This document shows positions 35,543 to 47,689 of a DNA stretch of 64,000 nucleotides, piece after piece. Position numbers and translations under genes: made by a program. The DNA comes from Anomaloglossus baeobatrachus. Its lineage: Eukaryota; Chordata; Amphibia; Anura; Aromobatidae. The stretch lies in assembly GCF_048569485.1 (NCBI RefSeq), contig NC_134353.1, positions 708,731,930 to 708,795,929 of the forward strand, in the 5' to 3' direction. How positions within the stretch are numbered: the first letter of the stretch is position 1; every line of letters begins with the position of its first letter. Below the pieces are notes generated by a model. That model worked only from the letters and a program-made list of their open reading frames with translations, was not told the origin of the DNA and made no database searches.

Positions 35543-36793
35543 ATATACACACAATGATATACAATGACATATAGAGATATACACATCATAAATGCACACA
35601 CACAGACACATTAGAGATATTTTTAGAAGCCGGCAGCAGCCTCACTCACCCCACCAGCTTGTCTGCCATCCAGCCCACCCCTTGCATGTGGCTGTGCAAA
35701 GCGCACTGCTTCATGGCCGTCACTTTAACAGACATGACCATGCACAGTACACTGTGTGGCCGTGTATGCTAGCAGTGACTCTACCGGGCCGACACTGCGC
35801 CTTTCATTCTGTTTGTGTGCTAGCCTGGCAATGTCACTTATTTGCGCATACAGCCGTACAGTGCATACTGACACAGTTGTATATACATCACAGGAGACAT
35901 GGAGGCTACAGTATATACATCACAGGGGAGGCAGCTGCCCAGGATTGTCACATCCATTAGATGCAACAATCCCGGCACTTTACCCAGATCATCCCGATTG
36001 CCCTGGTGCAGTGGCAATTGGGGTAATAATTTTGTTAAATACAGCTCACAGCTGCCACTAAGCCCTAGATTAGTAATAGGAGGTGTCTATGAGACTAATC
36101 TGTAAGTGTAAATTTTTACAGCATATTTCTGCACCCTATCTACACGTCATGGCAAAAAAAACGCATCAAAACACCATGCGGTTTGATGCGATAGTGATGT
36201 GATTTTTGATAGGAGGTGTAGATTTGATGCAGGAATATGGTGTAAAAGTTTCAGCACAAATTGTACAAAAACGGTTTTGACACTGTTTTGGTGTGCTTTT
36301 CTGCCACGAGGTATAAATTTGGTGCACAAAGGAGTATCTGAGCAGACAAAGGGGTCCGGAAGAACATAGAACACAGATAATACCTACTTTCCTACCAGGA
36401 TTCAAGCTTGTCATGTGTTAGGCATATTTTCAAGCGCAGACTATCTCTAAATAGCCAAGATAAGCACATGGCTGAGGGCTGCCGCCTGTAGCCATAGGCT
36501 TTATCTGTGCTGGGTATCATAATATGGGGGATTCTACTCCATTTTTTAAATGTATTTATTTATACTCCAATAGACCTACAGACAGTGTGTGTACTTCCAA
36601 GCAGTCAGACACGCTGTCACACACGGTGGGGACGCATCTGACTGCAACTAATCACAAACTAAAGAAAGAGGAAAAAATTCAGCTCACCCACTCTGATGGA
36701 GACTTGAATGGAGGACAGGTGCACGGGAGGTAAGCCGGCCAGGCTGAAGAGTCCAAAAGGGAAGAAAAAGTTCCAGCATCCATGGATTGGGAC
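35543..36793. other. Repeat-like sequence, mostly unassigned
   Basis: A short direct repeat (tatatacatcacaggagaca / tatatacatcacaggggagg) lies near 35880-35930. 36115-36260 has inverted pieces like a decayed MITE. No exon-like frame is convincing. Confidence 0.4.
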
Positions 36794-36796
36794 TAA

Positions 36797-37379
36797 AGGC
36801 TACTTTACACAATGCGATATCGGTCCCGATATCGCTAGTGTGGGCACCCGCCCCCATCTGTTGCGCGACACGGGCAAATCGCTGCCCGTGCCGCACAACA
36901 TCGCCCAGAGCCGTCACACATACTTACCTGTCCGGCGACGTCGCTGTGCCCGGCGAACCGCCTCCTTTCTAAGGGGGCAGTCCGTGCGGCGTCACAGCGA
37001 CGTCACTGAAGCGTCACTGAACCGCCGCCCAATAGTAGTGGAGGGGCGGAGATGAGCGGGACGTAACATCCCGCCCACCTCCTTCCTTCTGCATAGCAGC
37101 CGGGAGGCAGGTAAGGGGAGCTTCCTCGTTCCTGCGGTGTCACACGGAGCGATGTGTGCTGCCGCAGGAACGAGGAACAACTTCGTTACTGCTGCAGTAA
37201 CGATTTTTAAGAATGGACCCCCATGTCGCCGATTAGCGATTTTGCACGTTTTTGCAACGATGCAAAATCGCTTATCGGTGTCACACGCAACGGCATCGCT
37301 AATGCGGCCGGATGTGCGTCACGAATTCCATGACCCCAACGACTCCGCATTAGCGATGTCGCAGCGTGTAAAGCCCCCT
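36797..37379. mobile_element. GC-rich PIF/Harbinger-like MITE (copy e, second subfamily)
   Basis: TAA duplication 36794-36796 and 37380-37382. Ends aggctactttacacaatgcg and the complement of gcagcgtgtaaagccccct. Close to 29998-30568. Confidence 0.83.
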
Positions 37380-37382
37380 TAA

Positions 37383-38702
37383 GAGCGGTGAACGCTCGAA
37401 ACACGAACCATCTGCCATACCCCTCATTTTTATGGGGATTTTTATTGCTCAGGATGTGATCTTATCACCCTTTTAATGCATATCTAATAAAGACTATTTT
37501 ATATTATTTGGACGTGGATGCAACTAATCACAGTCGCTAGGACTGCTGGTTGGTGGGTGAAGCAGTGAATATGAATGAAGGATAATAAGCAGCCCCGGTA
37601 CATTTATAAGCACCAGATTCTGGTCCCCATAGACTTATATGGGGACTAGCGTCCAGCCAAGTATCTGGGTTCAATTATGGGCCGGAACAGTTTTTTTTTT
37701 TTTAAACCCGGTTACAACCGCTGATTCCAGGTATCTGCGAATCTGCAGATCACTAAAAATGTTCATATATCCCTGGATAAGATACTTGAGGGATGTAGTT
37801 TCTAAAATTGAATCACTTGTGAGGGTTTCTGCTGTTTAGGTACCTTAGGGGCGACATGGTGCCCACAATCAATTTCAGCCAAATTTGTGTTCCAAAATTC
37901 AAATATTGCGCCTTCCTTTTCAAGCCCGGCTGTTTGTCCAAACAGGTTTCTAACCACATGTGGAGTATCAGCGCGCTCAGAATAAACTGTATAACAATTG
38001 TGGTGTCCATTTTGTTGTGGTATCCATTATAAAAGTGAAAAAAGTGGGGCCTCAAGCAATATTTTAGAAAAATGACAATTTATTTTGTTTTAATTTCACT
38101 TTACATTAAGTCTTGTGTGGCACCTGAAAAGTTAAAATTTTTTCCTGAAAGCAGTTTTGAAGTTTGTAAGGGGTACGGTTTTTAACCTGTTATCATGTTT
38201 GGGGCATTTCCAATATATAGGCCCTCAAAGTCTATTTGAATCTGAATAGGTCCCTAAAAAAGCAGATTTTGTCAATTTCTTGAAAAAAGTATAAAATACT
38301 GTTAAATTTGAATCCTAACAAAATAAAGTGACATTTGCAAAATGATAAAAATGATACAGATGTAAAGTAGACATATGGGAATTGTTATTTATGAGTTATT
38401 TAGTATAGCATGGTTAACTGGTTTAAGTTTATAAAAACTAAGTTTGAAAATTGCATAATTTTCAATATTTTTACCAATACCAAAATTTTTACCAAAATTT
38501 TGATATTTTCACAAAGAAACAAAAACATTTTGACTTAAATTTACACCTAGCATATAGTACAATGTGTCACAAAAAAAATCTCAGTATCACGGGAATACGG
38601 TGAAGGGTTCTAGAGTTATTATAACATAAAGTGACCCTGGTCAAATTTAAAAAAAATTTGGCCTGGTCATTAAAGGCAAAGTTAGCTCAGTCACTAAGGG
38701 GT
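37383..38702. other. Old interspersed repeats, unclassified
   Basis: 37770-38702 contains blocks common in amphibian repeats (gatgtagtttctaaaattga; ccacatgtggagtatcagcg) and ends tcactaaggggttaa, like a TTAA-type element end. No matching left end was found. Confidence 0.5.
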
Positions 38703-38865
38703 TAAAATGTAAGAACAGTGATTTCTATTTTCATTATAAGCATAATAACATAAAGGCTTTAATAGTCTGTCTAGACAGGCCAACCACACTTTCATGTGCA
38801 CAAAATGATCAAATTATTGGAATCAATCTATGTTCGAACACTATTATTGTTCTCAGCAGCATTAA

Positions 38866-39412
38866 AAGGAACCTGTCACTGGGTTTTTCCCCTATAAGCT
38901 TCTAAGCTGCTGCCACCATCAGTGAGCCACTATATACAGCATTCCAGAATACTGTATATCAGAGCCCCGGCCGCTCTGTAGAACATAAAAAACACCTTTA
39001 TAATAAATACTCACCTAGAGGGTGGTACGGTCCAATGGGTGTCACTGCTCTCAGTCCGGCGCCTCCTCCATCTTGTGGATCGCTGTCCTCTTGCCCAGCC
39101 CCGTGCATGATGCATCCTGCGTTATTCACAGAGAGGCTTCCATTGCACTCCAGCACATGCACACTTTGCTGAGGGCAGATCAAAATACTGTAGTGCGCAT
39201 GTGCAGGTGGTCTTCGACCCTTTCTCGCGGATGAGGCGCCGGACCGAAAGCAGAGACACCAATTGCACCAGACTGGCCCTTAAGTGAGTATTATAAATAT
39301 GTTTTTATGTTATACTGAGCGACCTGGGCTCTTATATATGGTATTCTTGAATTATGTATAAGGGCTCAATGATGGTGGCCGTAGCTTACAGGGGACAGGT
39401 GACAGGTTCCCT
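38866..39412. mobile_element. T2/Kolobok-like foldback MITE
   Basis: TTAA at 38862-38865 and 39413-39416. Ends aaggaacctgtcactgggtt and the complement of ggtgacaggttccct. Inner arms (tataataaatactcacctaga / agtgagtattataaata) are also inverted. Confidence 0.85.
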
Positions 39413-39416
39413 TTAA

Positions 39417-40112
39417 TCAGGACGATGTGCTACCAAAAATAATCATTTTCAACCATTTTTTTTGTATCCAGTTATAGATAAGGATTGTTTTATCTGAAGT
39501 CAATAACTTCACAAATTATTTAGTATTTAGGGAGCCCACAGACCACTAACATTACATGAGAACATCTATGTATGCTACAAAACGTTTCCACATTACAGGC
39601 TTTCAAATCTTTCTTGTTTTGCTGGAATATTACAATGATCTTATCAAAGTAAACAGCTCCTATCTTAAGCCTGCCCCCTCCTTTTCCCTTTTATTACCCC
39701 GAGATAACTCAAATCCTTTTGATAGATCTGCTTCTAAATCCCTTAATTCCTTATACAAAGAGAAAGACATTTGTTCTATTTTCCAGCACTGAAATCTGTA
39801 AGTGAGTGTGATCTCTGCTCACTGACTATTTCTGGTGTGTGATTAACTCATAAAATTCCGTGCTTCTTATTGAAACGTATCTAGGAAAATGGTTACTAAA
39901 CACAACAATAAGCTATTATATGCCGTGTATATGCCGTATATAAATCTGTGAATATGCTCAGACAGAGTTGGGTTGTGTACTGCAGACCTACTTAAAGGAC
40001 ACAAACCTTGTGAGTTTGTATTTAAACATCAAACAAACATAGAAGTTTTACTTAATTTTCTGCCTTTTAACACTGTGTCATTTTTTGAAGTACAACATCC
40101 TCTGCAGATTAA
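39417..40112. other. Unassigned AT-rich sequence
   Basis: No recognisable gene or repeat end. Confidence 0.4.
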
Positions 40113-40560
40113 TGTCATAAAGGGAACCTGTCAGGCGTAATATGCACCCAGAAATGGAGCAGTTCTGGGTACATATTGCTAATCCCTGCCTAAGGGGTAC
40201 TTCTCACATAGCGAGATCGCTAGCGAGATCGCTGCTGAGTCACGATTTTTGTAATGCAGCAGTGACCTCATTAGCGATCTTGCTCTGTGTGACACTGAGC
40301 AGCGATCTGGCCCCTGCTGTGAAATCGCTGCTCGTTACAGACAGTGCTGGTTCATTTTTTGGACATTGCTCTCCCGCTGTGAAGCACACATCGCTGTGTT
40401 TGACAGCGAGAGAGCAACGATCTGAATGTGCAGGGAGCGGGGAGCCGGCTTCTGGTAGCCTGCGGTAAGTTGTAACCAAGGTAAATATCGGGTAACCAAG
40501 CAAAGCGCTGTGCTTGGTTACCCGATATTTTCCTTGGCAGACACAGAGAAAAATCCTTAA
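40113..40560. mobile_element. T2-like end with a Harbinger-like MITE fragment
   Basis: aaagggaacctgtcaggcgt marks a T2-like left end at about 40121. At 40191, TAA then ggggtacttctcacatagcg begins a PIF/Harbinger-like MITE resembling 51340-52021 in its gcgagatcgct and aaatatcgggtaaccaag parts. Right ends were not found. Confidence 0.6.
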
Positions 40561-41836
40561 TAAGGTACAAAACACACCCTCTTCTTCACCTCTTTATTAA
40601 CCCCCAACACTCTGCATATCCGGCATAATCCACACAAAGTCCCACGGTTCAGTTCTGCTATATAACACAGCCAGCAGCCGTAGAGCATGACCACTGGCTG
40701 TGCAGACAATGACTGTGCCGCGATGACTGCACGGCAGGCAGATACTGTCACAAGCTAGGGGCGCGTTTGCCTGCAACCAATCACAGACGAGAGAACGGCC
40801 GGTGGGCGGGGAAAACATGGAAAGCTGTATGTATATGATGCATAGTACAAGAAGTGAATGCGTGACCCGGAAGCAGTGTTCCGCCATGACACCGAGTCTT
40901 GGTAAGTATGAAACGTTGTTTTATTCCTGTTTTTCTTTATTTTTCAATTATTTTCGCCAGTGAGGTGAAGTGAAGGTGAGGGTGTCAGTACTTCGAAGGA
41001 CTCTTTCACACATCGGTGTTTTCGGTACGTTTGACATCCATTTTCACAAGTACCGGAGACACGGACACACGTAGACCGTGCTCCACACGGCGACATGTCT
41101 TTTTCTCTGACAGCACTGATGTCACACGGCCCGCACACTGATGTGATCCATGTGACAGCAGTTTGACAGGTACTGGAGAAAACACGTTTCTGTGAAATAA
41201 AATTATTTTCTTTATTTATTATTTACCCGGAAATCTTTGAAACCGCGCGGATCCGGACTTTTAGAGTTCGGATCCGCTCAGCCATAATCATGAGCATAAA
41301 GAGTGGACCTCGAAGCAAGTGACAGCAGCGTCAAAGACAGCAGCGCTGGAGACAGGTGAGTATCTGTATGATATTGTATGTATTCTGTATGATATTGACC
41401 AATCATAGGCAGGCAGCAACACAGGAAAAAAAGAACACTCCCTCCCTCACCACCACCATAGTTCAGAGCAGGTTTTTCAGTGTGTGAGATGTAATGATAT
41501 GAGCTCCTGTATGAGGCAGTCTATGGGGAGAGCCAGTGCAGCGAAGTTTAGCTGTATCACATTACAAACAGCTCAATCAGCTCTCCTCTCCTAGCAGAGT
41601 CCCGTACTGTACTGCCCCTGCCCCCCAATGTCTGGAGATGTGTCAGTAATCACACTTATGTTTGCTGTGCTCAACTTGTACTCACTCTGTAGGGAGATCA
41701 AAGCAGGGTCTCATTACATGTCACACAGGAGTAGCTCAGAACAAGCAGGTTACTCCTGTGTGAGATATAATGACAAGCCCTGATCACACTGCTGACCACT
41801 TACATGTTGAGCATACAAGACATAAGTATGATTACA
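40561..41836. other. GC-moderate repeat-like sequence, unassigned
   Basis: 40980-41190 carries blocks (acacggacacacg, tgatccatgtgacag) that look like a MITE interior. No ends were defined. No coding signal is visible. Confidence 0.4.
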
Positions 41837-42349
41837 TCTCCGACCAGGGGCATAACTACCGCGGTCGCAGCGGTCGCCATTGCGGGAAATTAGGGGCTCA
41901 GCGGCCGCCAGGCAGATCAGCAGCCAGCTCCTTTCCATGAGAGAGGAGCTGCGCTGATCTGTCACAGACCACACGGCCGCTATATGACCCGGTGCCGCCA
42001 CCGACACCGGGCCCCCCTGCCTGGTGTAAGCGGCTGCGGCGGCTCCCCCATCACCGCGCACAGTAATGATGAAGCATGGCACTACCGGTGCCGCGCTATG
42101 CGTCATCATTCTCCCCCTGTGCCTGCACAATGACGTCACTCCCGTGCGACTGCTGTGCTGAGTGCACAGAGCGCAGGATGGGAGGACGCCGACCGCAGCA
42201 CTAGGAGAACGAGGAGAGGGGAGAACGAGCAGCGGTTGAAGAGGAAAGCGGTGAGGACAGAGCAGCGGTTGGGGAATGAGGAGAGAGGTGAGGACAGCAG
42301 CGGTGGAAGGAATAGAGAGCGGTGAGTACTTTTTTTTTAATATAAATTA

Positions 42350-42471
42350 GTGAGTACATGGAGGCCTGGAGAGGCTGCATTATACATGGAGGCCTGGAGA
42401 GGCTGCATTATACATGGAGGCCTGGAGAGGCTGCATTGTACATGAAGGTCTGGGGAGGCTGCATTATTATA
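42350..42471 (+). repeat. Minisatellite, left part
   Basis: Four units of about 30 bp (tacatggaggcctggagagg), cut by the Tc1 insertion. Confidence 0.93.
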
Positions 42472-44123
42472 CAGTTAGGTCCAGAAATATTTGGACAGTG
42501 ACACAAGTTTTGTTATTTTAGCTGTTTACAAAAACATGATCAGAAATACAATTATATATATAATATGGGCTGAAAGTGCACACTCCCAGCTGCAATATGA
42601 GAGTTTTCACATCCAAATCGGAGAAAGGGTTTAGGAATCATAGCTCTGTAATGCATAGCCTCCTCTTTTTAAAGGGACCAAAAGTAATTGGACAAGGGAC
42701 TCTAAGGGCTGCAATTAACTCTGAAGGCGTCTCCCTCGTTAACCTGTAATCAATGAAGTAGTTAAAAGGTCTGGGGTTGATTACAGGTGTGTGGTTTTGC
42801 ATTTGGAAGCTGTTGCTGTGACCAGACAACATGCGGTCTAAGGAACTCTCAATTGAGGTGAAGCAGAACATCCTGAGGCTGAAAAAAAAGAAAAAATCCA
42901 TCAGAGAGATAGCAGACATGCTTGGAGTAGCAAAATCAACAGTCGGGTACATGCTGAGAAAAAAGGAATTGACTGGTGAGCTTGGGAACTCAAAAAGGCC
43001 TGGGCGTCCACGGATGACAACAGTGGTGGATGATCGCCGCATACTTTCTTTGGTGAAGAAGAACCCGTTCACAACATCAACTGAAGTCCAGAACACTCTC
43101 AGTGAAGTAGGTGTATCTGTCTCTAAGTCAACAGTAAAGAGAAGACTCCATGAAAGTAAATACAAAGGGTTCACATCTAGATGCAAACCATTCATCAATT
43201 CCAAAAATAGACAGGCCAGAGTTAAATTTGCTGAAAAACACCTCATGAAGCCAGCTCAGTTCTGGAAAAGTATTCTATGGACAGATGAGACAAAGATCAA
43301 CCTGTACCAGAATGATGGGAAGAAAAAGGTTTGGAGAAGAAAGGGAACGGCACATGATCCAAGGCACACCACATCTTCTGTAAAACATGGTGGAGGCAAC
43401 GTGATGGCATGGGCATGCATGGCTTTCAATGGCACTGGGTCACTTGTGTTTATTGATGACATAACAACAGACAAGAGTAGCCGGATGAATTCTGAAGTGT
43501 ACCGGGATATACTTTCAGCCCAGATTCAGCCAAATGCCGCAAAGTTGATCGGACGGCGCTTCATAGTACAGATGGACAATGACCCCAATCATACAGACAA
43601 AGCTACCCAGGAGTTCATGAGTGCAAAAAAGTGGAACAATCTGCAATGGCCAAGTCAATCACCAGATCTTAACCCAATTGAGCATGAATTTCACTTGCTC
43701 AAATCCAGACTTAAGACGGAAAGACCCACAAACAAGCAAGACCTGAAGGCTGCGGCTGTAAAGGCCTGGCAAAGCATTAAGAAGGAGGAAACCCAGCGTT
43801 TGGTGATGTCCATGGGTTCCAGACTTAAGGCAGTGATTGCCTCCAAAGGATTCGCAACAAAATATTGAAAATAAAAATATTTTGTTTGGGTTTGGTTTAT
43901 TTGTCCAATTACTTTTGACCTCCTAAAATGTGGAGTGTTTGTAAAGAAATGTGTACAATTCCTACAATTTCTATCAGATATTTTTGTTCAAACCTTCAAA
44001 TTAAACGTTACAATCTGCACTTGAATTCTGTTGTAGAGGTTTCATTTCAAATCCAATGTGGTGGCATGCAGAGCCCAACTCGCGAAAATTGTGTCACTGT
44101 TCAAATATTTCTGGACCTAACTG
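42472..44123 (+). mobile_element. Tc1/mariner transposon, looks intact
   Basis: 1652 bp, flanked by TA at 42470-42471 and 44124-44125. The ends are inverted: cagttaggtccagaaatatt and the complement of aatatttctggacctaactg. It carries one uninterrupted transposase gene. It is inserted into a minisatellite unit inside a hAT-like element, so it is younger than both. Confidence 0.96.
42831..43868 (+). CDS. Tc1 transposase, full length and open
   Basis: 345-residue Tc1-type transposase, the normal family length, from ATG 42831 (MRSKELSIEVKQ). Residues 1-55 hold the first helix-turn-helix (IREIADMLGVAKSTV). A GRPR hook (KRPGRPR) is at 55-61, followed by a second helix-turn-helix at about 70-115. 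The catalytic domain has D152 (WTDETK), D249 (QMDNDPNHT) and E284 (NPIEHEF), i.e. DD34E. The glycine-rich patch KHGGGN at 185-190 is present and the C-terminus is VIASKGFATKY. A lysine-rich run (KKKKK) at 18-22 could help nuclear entry. No stop or frameshift is seen. Both element ends are present, so activity is possible but untested. Confidence 0.95.
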   Translation: MRSKELSIEVKQNILRLKKKKKSIREIADMLGVAKSTVGYMLRKKELTGELGNSKRPGRPRMTTVVDDRRILSLVKKNPFTTSTEVQNTLSEVGVSVSKSTVKRRLHESKYKGFTSRCKPFINSKNRQARVKFAEKHLMKPAQFWKSILWTDETKINLYQNDGKKKVWRRKGTAHDPRHTTSSVKHGGGNVMAWACMAFNGTGSLVFIDDITTDKSSRMNSEVYRDILSAQIQPNAAKLIGRRFIVQMDNDPNHTDKATQEFMSAKKWNNLQWPSQSPDLNPIEHEFHLLKSRLKTERPTNKQDLKAAAVKAWQSIKKEETQRLVMSMGSRLKAVIASKGFATKY

Positions 44124-45240
44124 TACATGCAAGCCTGTAGAGGCTGCATTATACATGGAGGTCTGGGGAGGCTGCATTATTATACATGGAGGCCTGGAGA
44201 GGCTGCATTATACATGGAGGCCTGGAGAGGCTGCATTATACATGGAGGCCTGGAGATACTGCATTATACATTGAGGCCTGGGGAGGCTGCATTATACATG
44301 GAGGCTTGGGGAGGCTGCATTATACATGGAGGCTTGGGGAGGCTGACTGCTATATTCTACATGGAGGCCTGGAGAGGCTGGCTGCTATATTAAACATGGA
44401 GGCCTGGAGGGGCTGGCTGCTATATTATACATGGAGGCCTTGAGAGGCTGGCTGCTATATTATACATGGAGTCCTGGAGAGGCTGGCTGTATTATACATG
44501 GAGGCCTATGGAGGCTGCATTATACATGGAGGCCTAGGGACGCTGGCTGCTATATTATACATGGAGGCCTGGAGAGGATGGCTGCTATATTAAACATGGA
44601 GGCCTGGAGAGGATGGCTGCTATATTAAACATGGAGGCCTGGAGACGCTGCATTATACCTGGAGGCCTGGGGAGGCTACATTATACATGGAGGCCTGGGG
44701 AGACTGGCTGCTATATTATACATGGAGGCCTGGAGAGGCTGGCTGCTATATTATGCATAAAGGCCAGGAGAGGCTGCCTGCTATATTATAAATGGAGGCC
44801 TGGAGAGGCTGGATTATACATGGAGGCCTGGGGAGGCTGCATTATACATGGAGGCCTGGGGAGACTGGCTGCTATGTTATACATGGAGGCCTGGAGAGGC
44901 TGGCTGCTATAATTATACATGGAGGCCTGGAGAGGCTGGCTGCTATATTATACATGGGGGCCTGGAGAGGCTAGCTGCTATATTGTACAAGGAGGCCTGG
45001 GGAGGCTGGCTGCTATATTATACATGGAGGCCTGGAGAAGCTGGCTGCTATTTTATACATGGAGGCCTGGGGAGACTGGCTGTATTACTATACATGGAGG
45101 CCTGGCGAGGCTGGCTGCATTATTATACATGGAGGCCTGGGGAGGCTGGCTGCTAATTATACATGGAGGACTGGGGAGGCTGGTTGCATTATTATATATG
45201 GAGGTCTGGGGGGGCTGCATAATACAAAATGAAGGACACC
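44124..45240 (+). repeat. Minisatellite, main part
   Basis: About 30 units of the form tacatggaggcctggagaggct with variable spacers (gcattata or ggctgctatatta), giving periods of roughly 31 or 36 bp. Open frames here (WRPGEA-type repeats) are by-products of the repeat. Confidence 0.95.
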
Positions 45241-45713
45241 TTATACATGGGATATAGGGGTGCATTATGCATGGAGGAGTATGGGGCTGCATAATACAAT
45301 ATGAAGTTATATGGGGTTGCGTTATAATACATATAGGACTATGGGGGCTACATTATAATATATGGAGGACTATGGAGCCTACCTTATACATGGACAACAG
45401 GGGTGCATTATAAAACATTGGGGACTATGTGGTGAAGTATAATATATGGAGTACTATGAGAAATTCATTATAATAACTGGAGGTCTATGAGGGCTACTTT
45501 ATACATGGAGGACTATAGGGCTGCATTATAATATATGGAGGACTATGTGGTGCAGTATAATATATGGAGAACTATGGGGTGAATTATAATACATGGAGAA
45601 CTATGAGAAATTCATGATAATAATTGAAAGGCTACTTTATACATGGAGGATTATGGGGGTGCATTATAATATATGGAGGACTATGTGGTGTAGTATAATA
45701 TATGGAGGAAAAA
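45241..45713 (+). repeat. Degenerate end of the minisatellite
   Basis: Same theme with a changed unit (atacatggaggactatggggc, gcattataatatatggagga); older and more diverged. Confidence 0.85.
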
Positions 45714-46684
45714 AACAACCTCCACTCAAAAATATTATGTATTGCAAAGTGTGCACAGTACCAACATTCCAAGCTGTACTATTGAAAAAATGAGATTTTT
45801 GGCAAAAAATTGCAATTTTTCGAGCCACCCCGCCAACGTCACGGCAAATCTCCTGGGGCAGTCCTAACACTAAAATATTTTTATTTAAAGTGTGCCATGT
45901 GGCCTCACATATGCAAAATTAGGACTGCACAGCACGTACCTTGTGCTTTTCAGTCACCGTCTCCATGACTGATTCATGGTTGTGGGCGGGACAGGCCCGA
46001 GCACATGCTGCTTAGAATAAATAGCCAGTGGACGGGGTTGGATGGCCAGTGTGAACAGCCACCAACCGCCAAAAATCAGGACAGATGGAAAAATAAACAT
46101 GAGGTGCACTGCAAGATGAGAATCAACTGGGACCCTATATAACAAGAAAAAACAGCATAAAAACAACCTCCACTCAAAAATATTATGTATTGCAAAGTGT
46201 GCACAGTACCAACATTCCAAGCTGTACTATTGAAAAAATGAGATTTTTGGCAAAAAATTGCAATTTTTCGAGCCACCCCGCCAACGTCACGGCAAATCTC
46301 CTGGGGCAGTCCTAACACTAAAATATTTTTATTTAAAGTGTGCCATGTGGCCTCACATATGCAAAATTAGGACTGCACAGCACGTACCTTGTGCTTTTCA
46401 GTCACCGTCTCCATGACTGATTCATGGTTGTGGGCGGGACAGGCCCGAGCACATGCTGCTTAGAATAAATAGCCAGTGGACGGGGTTGGATGGCCAGTGT
46501 GAACAGCCACCAACCGCCAAAAATCAGGACAGATGGAAAAATAAACATGAGGTGCACTGCAAGATGAGAATCAACTGGGACCCTATATAACAAGAAAAAA
46601 CAGCATAAAAACAACCTCCACTCAAAAATATTATGTATTGCAAAGTGTGCACAGTACCAACATTCCAAGCTGTACTATTGAAAA
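45714..46684. repeat. 448-bp tandem duplication
   Basis: aacaacctccactcaaaaat starts at 45714, 46162 and 46610. That makes two full units of 448 bp, apparently identical, plus about 75 bp of a third. The unit includes ggcaaaaaattgcaattttt and gtgggcgggacaggcccgag. Near-identity implies a very recent duplication or an assembly artefact. Confidence 0.95.
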
Positions 46685-47234
46685 GCACATGGGGACAAAG
46701 ATACAATCAGGGGATGGGAACGTTTTGTGCTGAGGGAAAAGGGATCTTTCCCTCAGCACCCAGCTTTCCCATGCTCTGCTATACATCTTCTCTCAGCACC
46801 CAGCTTTCCCATGCTCTGATATGGGAAAGCTGGGTGCTAAGGGAAAGATGTATAGCAGAGCATGGGGAAGGGTGCCGAGGATAAGATGGATATCAGAACA
46901 TAGGAAAGCTGGGTGCTTATAGAGGGATTTCAGATCATGGAAAATCTGGGTGCTGAGGGTAAGAGCCAAGTGTCAGCGTCATTATCTCGTACCCCAAGTG
47001 TCAGTGTCATTATCCCGTACCCCAAGTGTTGGTGTATGTGGAGGGGGGCCCAGGTCCAAACTTTGCACCGGGGCCCATCAAACTCTAGTTACGCCACTGT
47101 CTCCGACATTGAACAAGCTACTCTGAGTTATGGTGAAGGTGTGTTCTTTTTTCCTTTGAGTATTGCTATCTGTTTATGATTGCCTAGCATCAAAACGGGA
47201 GGAGAAGCACACACCACCAGTGAAAGCTTCTGAT

Positions 47235-47634
47235 TAGAGATGAGTGGACCCTTGGAAGTTTGGTTCCGTGGAATCAGACGAACTTTAAATTAAGTTGGGT
47301 TTGGGACCCAAACTTGACCTGAACCCCAATGGAAGTCACTAATTGGCCAGTTTGGGTTTCCACCCACATGCAGGCAGGCATAAGCAGAGCACTTCCGTAG
47401 GTAGGTGTGGGTTTTTCCTTTTTCTTTCTTTCTGGTAAACACTACATCCGATCACGCTGTTGTTACCCCCAGTGCGAGCCGTTCAAACACTGCACTGGGC
47501 TGAGCACCGAGAGTACCCGAGCACAGCGATGCTCGCACGAGTGAAGTTTATACTTAGAGCACTCGAAGTCCGAACCAGAACCAGAACTTTTTCATAAAAG
47601 TCCGAACACGAAACCATGGGTTTACTAATCTCTA
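47235..47634. mobile_element. hAT-type MITE
   Basis: 400 bp with a perfect 8-bp duplication cttctgat (47227-47234, 47635-47642). Short inverted ends tagagatgag and ctaatctcta. Confidence 0.85.
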
Positions 47635-47689
47635 CTTCTGATAAAACTCTCACTTGGACTATATAATATCTATGCAACGGAAAGGTGAA

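Larger units (their letters stand above)
41845..47099. mobile_element. Large hAT-like composite element (5.26 kb)
   Basis: A perfect 8-bp duplication, tctccgac, flanks it (41837-41844 and 47100-47107). The ends caggggcataacta and cagtggcgtaactagag (complement of the right end) are inverted. An 8-bp duplication and CAG-type ends are hAT hallmarks. No hAT transposase is seen. Inside are a GC-rich left part, a minisatellite, a nested Tc1 element, a 448-bp tandem duplication and a right part with small inverted repeats (agctttcccatgctctg near 46760 and 46800, inverted near 46820). Confidence 0.85.

Noticed and set aside
44056-45257. Overlapping frames with a WRPGEA-type repeat
   Set aside because: By-products of the minisatellite; frames jump with each spacer length.
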